Assembly: GCA_028023455.1 (NCBI GenBank)
Contig: JAQFVV010012529.1
Location: 3,162,001 to 3,226,000 of the forward strand
Direction: 5' to 3'
From: Epiperipatus broadwayi
Taxonomy: Eukaryota > Onychophora > Udeonychophora > Euonychophora > Peripatidae
DNA length: 64,000 bases
Shown: positions 41,241-53,500 of the stretch, piece by piece
Numbering within the stretch: position 1 is the first letter of the stretch
Layout: the number at the start of each line of letters is the position of its first letter
Notes under the pieces: model-generated
Database searches by the model: none
What the model was told of the DNA's origin: nothing
What the model saw: only the letters and a program-made list of their open reading frames with translations
Made by a program: the position numbers and the translations under genes

Positions 41241-43770
41241 GTAAATGTTAATCACATTTACATTTTTTTAAATATTATAATTTAATTTATATGTTCTTTA
41301 TTAATTATTATTTAATAAGATATATAAAATAATGTTAATGTTCAATTTTTTTTAAATCTATAATTTCTTATTAACAATTATTTAGTCATCTAATATTAAT
41401 ATCAAATTGTATATATATATATATCTATTAATAACGTAAAGGCTTCATTATTTTAATATTAAGCTGAATCATTAAAGTTTACAATGTAGATCTAAATTTG
41501 AGATCCTAAAAATAGTATTTAATTGCTAAGCATTATTGCTTGAATATGATAACCTAATGCATATAGATTATCTTTTGTTCTCACTGATACATTCTATATA
41601 GTGAAAATTCCACCATTTATCATGCTCTTGATAAAATATCTAGGCAAAATATAGGATTATTTCTGTTATGAAATACATTTTATATATTTTAACATTGTAA
41701 TATATATTTGCACTTTTATGAATAAACAAGGGCTCTTTTCTAGAATTTTTTAATTGCAAGGTTAATGCAAAATTAAGGTCTACCCAACTTGTAATGGTAA
41801 GTAGGAGTACATATGATACAATAGAAATAAAAATTAGTTAACTTTAAAATGATTGGAAGATGAACGAAAGTTATGTAAGTAGAAGTAATATTGTACCGTA
41901 AAGGAGACTTAGTAGGTGTATAAAATTATGCATATTTGCATGTATATATATATATGCAAGTAAGTTTATAAAAATATGTGAAGGTTTATATATATATCTT
42001 GAAAAAAAAAAAAAAAAATCTTCAAAAATATTATTATTGTTAGAATGTAAATGTGATAATTTTAAAAAAAAAAAAACAGATTTTGGGAATAATATTTAGC
42101 TTTCCTTAATTTTTACTATATAAATGGCACTCATATAGTTTGAAAAAATATATAACATATCAAAGAATGTTAACATTTACCAATGTGATTGTTTTTCCCG
42201 AGCAAGTTTTTTTTTTTTTTATTTAAGCTATAATTTCTTGTAAAATAATTTTATCTTACTTTCAAATTTATTAATATATGAATTACAATTATTTGTATAT
42301 GATTGATTATTATATATATAATCAAGTAAATAATATCTAAATAGATTATTTGACAAGTCTTGCTATATTAATACATAAAAAGTTTTCTGATGTTTCATTA
42401 TCCTCTTAGTATAAATGTATATGAATGGATTACAATAATATATTTATTTACAATAAAGAGGATAATAAATAAATAATCATAACTTCTAAATATCTGTAAT
42501 TGTAAAGTGGAAGTAACTAACTCCCTCAGAGTTACCTAGTGTCAAAAACCAATAAAGAGGATAGTTAAATGTCATTGAAAGAATATATTAATATAAGTGT
42601 AACTAAATAACTTATTAAGGTAATATTTAACTTATTTTTACTAACTTGAGTTTTAATTATTGATTGGAAATTTTGTGCAAAATTTTTGATTGATACCTAA
42701 GTATCTATTTTATTCAAAAATAGTAGTCAATCTTTTACTTATATAAGTGATGAATTTCTCGATAAAAGCAGTGTAAGCTAGAATAGTCAATGATTATCAA
42801 ATGCATATAAAATTCCTGTCCATTGTAATTCATATACTCATTCTCAGATTAGTTTCTGACTTTTGTCCTCAAAGTTAAAAGAAGTGCACGTACGCATTAT
42901 GCAAACAACTTTAACTCCACTTTATGTAAAACTTGAAATTCAAGTCAGTTTAAGATTTTAAGTCCATATCAACCTACTTGAACATTTATATAAATCTGAA
43001 ATTAGTTCAGCAATTACATATTTTTAGTGCCTTTAGTTTTTTTATTAACTGTAGATACCTCATTCCCTTGATTAAGAATGTAACTAAAAACCTCCAAACA
43101 CACATTGTAAGCAGTTCTCCATTTTACTGCTATCTAGTATAGATTCCTATCAGTATCTTTTTTGTGAAGTACTATTATTTCTTCTCTCATCTTATATCTT
43201 CTTTATACATTGATAAAATTATAAAACAAATAAATTCATCAGTTTTTTATTGCTCTAACAATGCATATTTTATTTTATATCTTGATCAAGCTAACAGATT
43301 TGTCTGACCAGGAGTGTTTTTTAGAGCTGTAATATATTTGCGGGCATAAAAATAGTTTATTTAAATATAAACAATACAAAACAAACATTATATCTTATTA
43401 TAAATAAAATTAATACTTCAATATTTTAATATTAATTGATAAAATAAATAACTATTAATAAAATATAACTCCATTGAAATTATTTTTATAAGTTTACTAT
43501 TACAATAAACAATTGTTTTTCTGGAAAGTAATTAGACAATTGTCCCAAATATATTTGTGAATCATTCAGTGGCTCTCTAGTCATAAGTTGCAAACCCTTG
43601 GTTTATTTGTGGCTATAATAATAATACAACTTAATTATTAAATTTAGTTTTTATATTTAATTATTTTTCTTCTTTAACATTAATTTATTTAATATCTTTA
43701 TTTACTAATAATTTTTTCTGTCACACACAAATGTATATAATTATAATGTAAATATGAGAATATATACATA
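41241..43770 (+). other. PAK intron sequence
   Basis: AT-rich sequence after the PAK donor. No further PAK exon, for example one encoding TIVRG or kinase motifs, was recognised here or further right. Confidence 0.5.
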
Positions 43771-43772
43771 GT

Positions 43773-44147
43773 TTGCATTCATGTTTTAAATTGATTAAAC
43801 TTGAGCCTAAATACCTTAATCTCATTATTAAAATAAACTTAGAAGCCATGCCCACGAATAAATTCCTTCATTTCAAAAGATTCTACAATAAAATAGACCC
43901 TATTTATCAAATATGTAAAAAGCAAGAAGAGTCGTTCAACCATATAATATACTCATGTCCTGGGCTCAATAAAATAAATTTAGCCATATACCAAAACTTA
44001 AGGATGGATTACTATAAAATTATGACTATAAAAGAAGCCTTACAAACTAAACAGTTTCCTATTACTAGACTTCCAATCTTTATTATACATGCTATATGGA
44101 ATATCAGATGTAAGTTAATGTTCACTGTGCCTGTACTGAACCAGTAG
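43773..44147 (+). pseudogene. LINE ORF2 C-terminal fragment
   Basis: A 124-codon frame resembles the extreme C-terminus of a non-LTR retrotransposon polymerase. Residues around 27-41 read PTNKFLHFKRFYNKI. Then comes a knuckle QICKKQEESFNHIIYSC, in which the first C-x2-C pair has lost its second cysteine (CKKQ), and a tail with HAIWNIRCKLMF, similar to the W-x-x-R end of several LINE proteins. It is isolated, without a reverse transcriptase upstream, so it is a 5'-truncated dead copy inside the PAK intron. The clade cannot be set by eye. Confidence 0.65.
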
Positions 44148-44149
44148 GT

Positions 44150-47100
44150 CTATTCATGAACATTATAAGGAAAGTAAAAAACAGAGATTTCATCATGGCA
44201 TCAAACTCATGTACAATGAAACGTGGAATTTACTTAATATACCAAATCCACCAGAACATTAATAGATTTACTAAGCAAAAGATGTTTAATAGATACATTA
44301 TGCATCATTCCTAATAGTGGCTAAAAAAGCTTCATCAGTACATTATTATCAGTCAGAAGAGAATCAGTATACAAATGTTCCAACCTGTTTAAAATGTGTA
44401 AAACATGATGTTTTTTGTCTGTTAAAATTATGTAAAACACACCACTATTTTTCATACATAAAATTCTTTTGAGATTAAAGTGGGAAAATCATAGAAATAA
44501 TAATGTATGACATGTAAGTGTAATTAAAATTATTATTCATGATAAGTTTTTTTTTTTTACAAGAAATATGGGGGGGGGCAGATTTAATTACTTAACTTAA
44601 TCAGTAATTTAAATGTTTAGTTGCAATACATTTTTTAAATGTTATATATTAATAAAGAAAAAAAAAAGATAATACTATATTGTACTTTGCTTTAATATTA
44701 ATAAGTCTTGAATGGTTAAAAAGACAGTATCAGTTAACTTAAAATTTCCACGTGAAAGGATCTTTAACATAATTATTACGTTTTAAATGTTATTTACATA
44801 TATATTTAATCTACAGAATGCCTTGTATTCTTCAACTGGAGAATATCTTACTAATATGAATATCACACATTCACTAGAAATTTAAGGACTAAAGAAATAT
44901 TTATCAAAATTTTAATTTTTGTTGTAAAAAATAATGTTGAAAATTTTCATTTTCAAGATGGTACATTTGCCAAAGTGGGTTACATCATTCAACATCAAAT
45001 AGTTAATTCTTTGTAAAGAAGCCCTAAAAAGAATTTCATTAGGGTCCAATTTTTTTTTTTTTTTTGAGAATAAATTTTATAAAATTTAATCATCTAGAAT
45101 AGCAGAGGTAATTCATCCAATTTATTATATTAAATTATTGATTAGGCTAAATTTTTGTTTTTTATATCTTTATTTGTGATTATCTTTTAAGTAAAAATTT
45201 AATGATATAAAAAAGTATTTTATCAATATATTAAATTTAAAGTTAAATTTTGTATTAACTAAATTAATATAATATTTCATTTATTATTATTATTTAATAT
45301 TTCAATTAAAAATAAAATGTAAATGAATTAGAGAGTTAAATATTTTATTATCATTATGAATCTTTACATTTGTATTTTATTTGTCATCAAAAGTTTTAAA
45401 TTTTGACATATATGATATTGAGATTAGTAAAGTAAATTAATATTTCCTAAAAATTTATATAAAAGAAGTAAATAAATATTTCTTAACAATGTATATAGAA
45501 ATTACAATATTAATATTTAATACACTAGCGTAAGATGATTTAAAATTTCAAACAATATATTTTTATATTATAAATTTAGAGCATTAATAATATATTTATT
45601 TCTTAACATTTAAATAAAGATTAATATTTATGTGATGTGAGTAAATCTTTTTGTATAAAAGGAAAAGTGTATTTATTTAGTTGATTTTTAAAATATATTT
45701 GTATGGTAATAAATAATATGCTATTGTTTGTTGCCTGTAAAGTTTACCAAGAAGTATTAAATATAATATCTGAAATTCCCCGAATGATTTATAATATATA
45801 TATTAAATGATTTTTATTTTGAAGATAATATGAGTGTTTAATATATAGTTGATATGGAAGAGAAAATGTGAGATACTCTACATTTATTATATTAGAATAA
45901 CAGGAGACTACTGTAATGATATATATACTATTTTAAAAATAAATATCTTTGAAAGAGAGGAGAAAATACAAAATAATTCACATTCTTTTAAAGATGGTAT
46001 CATATTTGGTAAATTAGATTGATAGTAGAATATTGTAGTGATATATGCACTATATTAAGAATAAATATATCATCAGCTCCTTTTGAAAAAGATATGCTAC
46101 CATAATCTTATTTATTAGCATCCTCTTTCTCTTTAATTGATAGGGATTTAATAATGATTGTTTATACATGTTTTAAAGTGATTGCTCAACATTTCTTCAG
46201 GGATCATTTTATACCTTGTTCTATGCAGGATTTAAAGTTAGTGGAAGAGATTAATGTTTTCCACATTATTATTATCCTCTTACAAAGGAAATTTTCTAAA
46301 TTACATATTTTGATAAATAATTTATATACATAAATGTTTTATGAATGCCTAATTTGAATTTTCTGTTGATGCATATTTTCACTGTTAAGTCTTAAAATTA
46401 AGGGAATACTGCAATATCTTCTTTATATGGTTTGAAAAGCTTCCTCTTTTGTAAAGTTTTATATATTTTGCATTCCTTTAGAGATATGCTTAATCATGAG
46501 AATGCATAATGCTGATTATATAAAAGGATCCACATACATTATAAAGATGAAAATAGTATAATAATTTCATTGTCAATGTTTTTACATACAAAACTTTTAA
46601 TCTATGAATCTATTTCAGTTTTTAAAATCTACTTTCTAATAATAATTTGTGCATAAAAAAGATAAATAACATCCATGAATTAATTTTAAGAAGTTTTAAG
46701 CTAGATTTTATTTTGATTAGAAAAATAAGTTTATCTCTTTAGGTGTTAATCTTCTTATTCATAAAAGAAATATCTTATTAATTATAACTAGTAAAGTTTA
46801 GATCAGTGATTAAAAAAAATCTGCAAATGAATTTTATGTACCATTTTAATGAGTTAGTAATAATTAAGAAAGCAAAGTTTATTATATTTCAATTAGTTAT
46901 TTCATTGTATTTTTTTATCATTAATTATTAGTTTTATTAAATGGTTTAAGTCTCAATGCATTCATTAATCCATTAGCATGGATGAAAAGAATCATATGAA
47001 ATTAATAAAATGATTGATAAATAATTTGCTTTATTATATATAGAAAAAGGGATATGTTCATTTTGTTGATATATGTGGCTCATATTATATGATTGCAGTT

Positions 47101-48650
47101 AATAAAATAAATCTGGTAATGTTATGTGATATTTTAAGGTTCATCATTTATTAATAAAAATTTCCATATTTGGTTGATTAAATGTTTTCATAAGCATTAA
47201 ATTTAATTTCAAACTATGAATTTGATAGTGCTCAAACTTTATATCCATTCTTCTATGTCTAGAAGCATATAAAAATGCATACATAGAAAATTTTACAAAT
47301 GCTTTTTAGATAGTGTAATGATACATATAAGATATTGTTTATAATCATTCTCATTATTATTATTGTAAAAATATTTTAATTATGTTGTATGTGCATACGT
47401 TCACATCCCCAACAGGCTCTCCAGCATTTAACTATCTTTACTTGCTATTACAATATATGGTATTTATGTATTAGACCTGCTGTTACATTTCACTTGTCAT
47501 TCTGTTGATAACTTTCTAATCTTGAGATCTCATCAAATAATATATACATGGACACTTCTGATAGGTAATAAATTTATAATTCCAAAATTTTGATTATTTT
47601 CTGCTTATTATACATGTATCATATTTATGGTACAATTGTCATTGGTATTTTAAATTTAATGATTAAATTCCTGAGGAAGTTAAAATAGTTATTTTTATAA
47701 ATTGGTTTGGGTGATTTATTTTAGATACAATGGAAATGGTATTTTCTGTAACTACCTTTAAAAAAAAAAAAAAAGGGAGAGATATAAAAGAAGGAAACAT
47801 GGCGAAGCAGAAATTCTTTTTTTCTTTTGTGTTTTGTGGTGGCATAAGCTAGAAAATTGAAATAAATTGCTTTTATTCTGCGGAGCCACGACAAGATATC
47901 TTATTATATTTGTGTCAGCGGGCTTAGCCTTTGAAAAATATGTAAGAAGAGAATAGTACGTTTGCTGACACTGTTCTTCCTGGAGTCTCAACAACATTGA
48001 GGTAATCCCGTCGCCTATTTAAAGATAAAAACCCTGGACTACTTACCAAGATATTGTAAGAAAGGTCATGTGACAAATCCCACAGAAGACAAAACCATGC
48101 ATGGTAATTTGACTTTGGTAGAAATAATCATTTGAAATATACCGGTAAGAAACTATTTGTGTTATATGTGATCACATTAAGCAAATTATCTGAACTGTTC
48201 CAAATGCCATAATAAATCATATTGAAGACTGAATGAAGATAAATCCCAAGGACAGAAATAGCTGAGTGTAACGAAACAGATTAGTTTTAATATTATGAAT
48301 TCAAATATCCGTCATTGCAAGTATTAATGTATATGTATTATACTTAAAAAGTGTATTTTTATTTTTTTATATTATTATTAATGAATGTATGTTAGAATTA
48401 GAAAATAATAAAACATAGAAATCTAATTTATTCTGTCATGCATTTACTTTAACTATCGTAGTATTACTAGCTAAATCTGTTGCAATTTTATCAATTATAA
48501 GTGCTAATGTCTTATTATAAATTGAAATCCTCCAAAAGGCTGTAATTCCTAACACAATCATGATTGTTATAGCCAGTAGATTCCCATGTAGAATCCTGGC
48601 ACCTCTGAAATAAATAAAAACGCGTGCTTTTCTGATTAGAATTAAACTTA
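44150..48650. other. AT-rich intron-like stretch
   Basis: No gene recognised. There is a G9 run at 44,571-44,579. A two-copy tandem duplication with a unit of about 124 bases lies at 45,850-46,075 (agtgatata(t)atactat...taaaaataaatat). A more complex block at 47,780-48,120 includes acatggcgaagc and cgtcgcc, but has no open frame beyond 17 codons on the plus strand. Confidence 0.45.
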
Positions 48651-48654
48651 GTTA

Positions 48655-49330
48655 CAATAAGCTTGGTTGTTTGACCAGGAAAAATAGTTATGTTAGCGAG
48701 AATACTTGATAGATTCCAACAAATGAATTGTCAGATTTGAATGTAACTTGATTAATGGATAGGCTGAAGATTAATAGTGTATAAAACCTTAATTATAATA
48801 AACTGGAGTTTGACTAGAAGAAATTACTTACATTATCGAGAATATTGTTATATTCCAACAAATGAATTATTAAGGGCAGATGTAACAAATATAAAATTTG
48901 AAGTCCTAACAATGTCGTTTTTAGCAAACAAAAAAATCAAGCTGGACAAATACTTCTGGCATAGTGGATGTTTGGAGGCTATGACTGTTTCATCATGGCA
49001 ATTGAGGATAAAACAGTGGCAACTCTGATGGAAACAGTTAAACAAAATAGAAGATTTGACTATTTATTCAATTAACTGGGAAGTTGAACTACGATCTGCT
49101 GGATACAACATTTTCATGTCAACCATATCTACAACATTGTTTATCCGGAAACCAGTGTTCACACTCAGAACATAGAAAGACTTTGGGGTACAGCGAAATG
49201 ATGTAATAAATAACACTGAGGAACAGTGTGCCAGCACCTCGATTCATATTTGGCAGAATTTATGTGGCAGAGACTGCACAATGAAGATGGTGCTTTTCTT
49301 CACATTCTGGACACTATCAAAATAAAGTAG
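48655..49330 (+). pseudogene. Merlin/ISXO2-like DDE transposase relic
   Basis: Plus-strand fragments in shifting frames match the C-terminal half of an IS1016/ISXO2-related transposase (Merlin superfamily in animals), which cuts and pastes DNA using a DDE site. The pieces are WMFGGYDCFIMAIEDKTVATL (broken at 20 residues for display: WMFGGYDCFIMA, IEDKTVATL) from 48,965. Next is QHFHVNHIYNIVYPETSVH, then TQNIERLWGTAK, from 49,106 to the stop at 49,199. Last is LDSYLAEFMWQRLHNEDGAF, then LHILDTIKI, from 49,238 to the stop at 49,328. VNH...TQNIE...W is the conserved signature around the last catalytic region. Frame changes kill it. No terminal inverted repeats were found, and a 92-base segment is duplicated at its 5' side. 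Confidence 0.85.
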
Positions 49331-49334
49331 TCCA

Positions 49335-50670
49335 TCATAGTGATTCAGTTTTGATAAAAGTTTACTAATTTATTTTTAAAAATAAATTTACTTGGACGCA
49401 TTTATTGATCAAGATCCTGTGCAGGCATTATATTGCATAAGCACATGTGAATTAATTCTTTATTTTATAATTTTCTGCCATAGTTAATAGACATGGAATT
49501 TTTATTCTTTTTTATTTGCTTTACTGTCTATTTTGTAATTTTTTAACATAGTTAATGTATGCATTATTTTGGATTTGTAAGTATTGTGATTAAAACTTGA
49601 CCATTGCTGCCCTTACAAAGGAAGATACAATTAAAATAAAATAGTAATGTTTGGTGACCTTCTGCAGAGAGACACATGATTGTTTCATCATGAGAATTCC
49701 TGTTATATATACGCAGTAAGAATGTTTTGATTTTAAGTGAGTGAATAGTTGTACTAGTATATATATATTGATTTTGCTTATTAGTATTTTTTCTTTGTTG
49801 TTAATTTTGATATATATTGTGTCCATTTTTTGTAATTTCCAACCAGAGTTAATATATGTAGTATTTTTAATTTTTAAGTAAATGGGAATTGCTGCTGATA
49901 TTTGCATTAGCAGATTGCTGTACGTATTTCCACCGGGGTGGGGGTGGGGTGGTGCATCAGCAGACTCCGTATTAAAAAACTCACATTGATCTGTTTTTAT
50001 TTTGTATTATAATGCATTTATTATTTTTGTGTACAAATTTATACTTTTTCTATTGTTAAAAATTTATTTTTTCAGATTTTATTCTGTCTAGTGATTAAGG
50101 TTATGGGTTAGAGTTGCTGTGACATTTTACATACATACCAGTCTCTGATAACTTTCTAAACTTGTGAAAATGTCGTGAAATAATGTTAACACAGGGTCTG
50201 TTTTTACAAATTTATTACTTAAATTTGTCAGGAGTTTTCATGTAAACATTATTTGGTGAGATTGCAAGATTTGAAAGTTATCAATGGACTGATACGTGTA
50301 TGAAATGTCACTGCAGGACTAATATGTAACTACTCAATATACATATTTAATGTTATACTATTTTTTAAAAGAAATGTTATCTCTCTTTGAAGAGTATTCT
50401 ACAGTTTTTAAAAAAATAATTTTAAATATTTAAATTTACTAATTAATAATATAGATATCATAAGTGGAAACTATGTAAAGTCATTTTATTTTTTTGTATG
50501 TATGGTAAAAATTTGTGTTTATATATAGTGAAGCCATAAACTATATTGCATCAATTACATGTCTTCAGTAATACATTATCAAAAAAAAAAAAGTGTAAAA
50601 AAACAAAAATATAAATTGTAAGGAAATCAAGTCATACATCACATGACTTAATTTAATAAGCTTGTACTAC
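49335..50670. other. AT-rich non-coding stretch
   Basis: No gene. A G-rich tract (ggggtgggggtggggtgg, 49,936-49,953) is the only compositional outlier. A 105-codon minus-strand open frame (49,590-49,907) lacks family features. Confidence 0.5.
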
Positions 50671-50719
50671 AAATGTTATATAATGGGTGTTAATAGTTCT
50701 TAACATGCTTTTCCAAATA

Positions 50720-50776
50720 CCCCTATCCCCAGACTGGTTTCTAGCTGCTGACTGTCGTTTAATGAGGGGCTAAGAT
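50720..50776 (-). ncRNA. Hammerhead-like motif, FB1 left arm
   Basis: On the minus strand the order is cctca, a damaged catalytic box (ttaaacga), a short stem II region ending agcta, gaaa, the stem III accagt, then the cleavage-site GTC context and tggggat for stem I. The first catalytic box has changed from CTGANGA, so this copy is probably inactive. Confidence 0.45.
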
Positions 50777-50790
50777 ATTCAGACATAACT

Positions 50791-50848
50791 ATCTTAGCGC
50801 CTCACTGAACAACAGCCAGCAGCTAGAAACCGGTCTGGGGATAAGGAT
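50791..50848 (+). ncRNA. Hammerhead-like motif, FB1 right arm
   Basis: In order: atctta and cctca (stem I, 5' strand), ctgaacaa (expected CTGANGA), a stem II region cagccagcagcta, gaaa, accggt (palindromic stem III), the GTC, then tggggat and aaggat (stem I, 3' strand). Stem I pairs cctca with tgggg, and atctta with taaggat with one bulge. Comparing arms suggests an ancestral ctgaacga, one base longer than the canonical box, so activity is doubtful. Confidence 0.5.
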
Positions 50849-50904
50849 AAGGGATATTCGAAAAAGCTTGTTAAGAGCTGTTCACGTTCATTATATAACA
50901 AAAA

Positions 50905-52035
50905 TGTAAATAAGCAAATAAAAAAAAAACTCAATAAAATTTGTAAATTTAATATATTTTATGATACATGAGCTCTGAATGCTGTATATGATAATGTTAA
51001 AAAAAATAAATTTAAAATACATTTTTTAATATGTCAGCAGCTTTTTTTTCTATTTCAGAGAGTCATATATGATGATCATACTCATTAATAAAATTTCTTC
51101 ACTTTATGTTGAAAGCACATATTTTATTTTTTCTTTATTATTCTTTCCAAATTTGATGTGCAGTATTTTTTATAATAAATTGTTTTCTAAGCATAATACT
51201 AAAAGTTTTTACAAAATTTGAAAGCATACTTAAAGATACTGACTTAAAAACATCAAAACAATTAGATAGATGATAGTTTTTTCATAACAAATCTACTATT
51301 ATATTGCTTTAAAAGTAATGTTATTGAAAAAAGAATATTGCCCAGTATATAAAAATGTATTTTTTTCTTAATCTTAGTTTCAGTGAATAATTGATTAAAC
51401 ATAAATGTGTCTTCTCAATTTATTAACTATTATTTTTTAAAATTTTGTTTACACTATAATCTTAATTTACATATGCATACTACACATATAAAAATGTCAT
51501 TGTTATATATTAAGAAGGTTATGTGTCTCATGGCATACACATAGTAGTGAGTGTGCTTATATATATATAAAGTTGAAAGGAAAAATAGAAATAAACACAA
51601 ACATAAATTTTTTGTAGATATTTTTTATATTATACTGTAATAATAGTTAAGTATTAAATAATAATTTTTGAATGTAAAATTATTATAAACAGTAGTTTTA
51701 AATCAAGCATTTAAAAAAGTTTAATGTTTTACTAATTCTGATTTTGAAATTAAAACAAGCCTGTTTTTATGTTACAATAGATATATTAGTAATTATAAAA
51801 TTCCATTATATATTTTAATTGGATTAAGAAATTTAATTAAAACTTGTATAATGTATTTTGATAAAATTTTACAAAATTGTTTTTTAAAGGATTAAGGTGA
51901 ATTGAAATCAAGATAAAGAAAACTTACTTTTAATTATTGTGTTTTTTTTTAAAAATTCCACCCTGACGAAAAAGATTAGAAAAAAAAGATTGACAGATTT
52001 TACAGCACTAATATTACTATGAAGATATAATTGAA
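50905..52035. other. AT-rich non-coding stretch
   Basis: No gene or recognised element. The 3' tail of the minus-strand LINE-A begins at its right end. Confidence 0.5.
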
Positions 52036-52053
52036 GATGTGATGTGATGCATT

Positions 52054-52760
52054 ATGGTTTCTCCTTGCTCGGAATCAACAATCTCTCAGCCACTATGCCT
52101 AGAGAAACCTGTTAGCCACCTTCCCTTCCCTTACCATTCTCCACCCTACATTTTTCCATTTTTTCTTTATCCTGATCCATACCATTTCCACAACATTATC
52201 TTTGTCAATTCTATGGCTTTCATATCTAAATCCCCTTTATCTTTTTTCAAACCCAGCATAAAAACCAAGAACCCATTTCTGTATAATCACTTTGTTTATA
52301 TTTATTCTCTCATAACTTCATTATTTGTACTCTTTCTGCTTGTAGGCATTTACATTCAATTAACAGATGCGTCCTTCTTTATATTATCCATATTTTTCAA
52401 TTTATATGTATATTCCCTTGTTGCTAATGATCTTGTTCGAGCCTTCAGTAAACTACTTTCCTTGCTATTATCATAAATTAACTTTCACCCAATGTTTTGT
52501 TTACTTCTATATATATTTAAACTTTTTATTCTTTATGCTAATTCTACATCTCTCCAACTTTGTATTTTTTTTATTAATGACTCTATTCTTTCCTATTCTT
52601 TGTCACTATAGCACTCAACAATTCTCCTAATACAATTTGTATAAGTATACTGACGTAAAGTTTTTATCCAATTATCTGCATATCATACTATCTTTGTAAT
52701 TCATCTTGTTGCTTGTACTTTACTCATAATCCAATTAAATACTATTTTGGCTATTCTCTT
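52054..52760 (-). pseudogene. LINE-A ORF2 C-terminus
   Basis: The minus strand aligns with the 148-residue frame at 15.24-15.69 kb almost base by base, with small deletions. The KARTRSLATREYT region is near 52,360-52,330, and the knuckle is disrupted by a deletion. The conserved LDMKAIELTKIMLWKWYG-like text lies near 52,240-52,180. Several frameshifts and stops are present. Long plus-strand open frames across this stretch are shadows of its T-rich complement. Confidence 0.8.
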
Positions 52761-53169
52761 ATTATTCATAGATTGCAGTCTACCAAACATTTTCATTTTG
52801 CTTTTTGCATCTGTCATATAAAAACTTTACCATTTCTCCTTGAATTACCTCTTTTGCCATCCACACATCTGCATCTAATGCATGACTTGCTACTTTTCTT
52901 TGTACTTTTTTCTAACACAATGCATCATTACCATAAGTTAACCCTGCTATTGCTATTCCCATACAATTCTAGGTACATCATATTTGTATGAAAACTGTTA
53001 ATTTCTTTATCAATCCCTTTCTTCTCTTTGCTTCATTTATCAATTTTTCTCCCATTCATCCAAAGCAATTTCTCGGATTACTTAAAACGATTCCCAAATG
53101 GTTATACTTATTCACCATATATTCCCCCATAATTTTTTTTTTTTTCTTTTCCCAGAATTTATCATCATT

Positions 53170-53500
53170 ACTCATGATTTTTCTTCATTAAATTTAATCC
53201 CCATCTCTCTCACCCTTATGCATGTCTTCAGCATAACTTCTATATCTATCTTACTTTCTGTGCACAAGAAGATATCATCAGCAAATAAAAGACCTGGTAA
53301 TATATTTACTCCCTTGCCATCTATTAATGGTATCTCTATCTCTTTTCTTAGCCTTTCTATTGCTCTCTCCATTTCTCTCAAATATGACAGAAACAAAATA
53401 AGTGATTTAGAGCATCCTTGTCACAAAATAAGTGACATGGAATATCCTTGCCTCAGTTCCACCCCATTGTTAACTTTTAAACGGTTTGACCCATGACAGC
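53170..53500 (-). pseudogene. LINE-A reverse transcriptase, motifs B to C
   Basis: The minus strand reads RLKVNNGVELRQG, the start of motif B, then a duplicated ten-codon stretch carrying a stop, then FLSYLREMERAIERL and LLFADDIFLC. FADD is the polymerase's catalytic pair of aspartates. It continues to MGIKFNEEKS. The frame is open over 53,172-53,396. It joins in sense with the motif A block at 56.25-56.45 kb once the intervening insert is ignored. Confidence 0.85.
53393..53452. repeat. 30-bp tandem duplication in the RT motif B region
   Basis: Acaaaataagtga...atccttg begins at 53,393 and again at 53,423, exactly 30 bases apart. It doubles ten codons of the QGCS motif on the minus strand. 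The copies differ at several sites, so it is not very recent. Confidence 0.8.

Larger units (their letters stand above)
50674..50900. mobile_element. Palindromic foldback element FB1 with hammerhead-like arms
   Basis: This is a 227-bp near-perfect inverted repeat. It starts tgttatataatg and ends cattatataaca, and the arms meet near 50,787. Both arms contain the hammerhead-like core described separately. The imperfect arms (several substitutions) argue against an assembly fold-back artefact. It shares a roughly 58-base core with the larger palindrome at 56.5 kb: tatccccagactRgtttctRgct, then tcgt and tgaggRgct. Confidence 0.8.

Noticed and set aside
47800-48110. acatggcgaagc and CpG-bearing block as a second promoter
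   Set aside because: The plus-strand frame stops after about 17 codons, no donor was recognised and it lies beside a transposase relic.
52054-53496. Several overlapping plus-strand open frames of 67-140 codons
   Set aside because: They are complements of the minus-strand LINE-A coding remnant; the peptides are F/L/S-rich because the template is T-rich.
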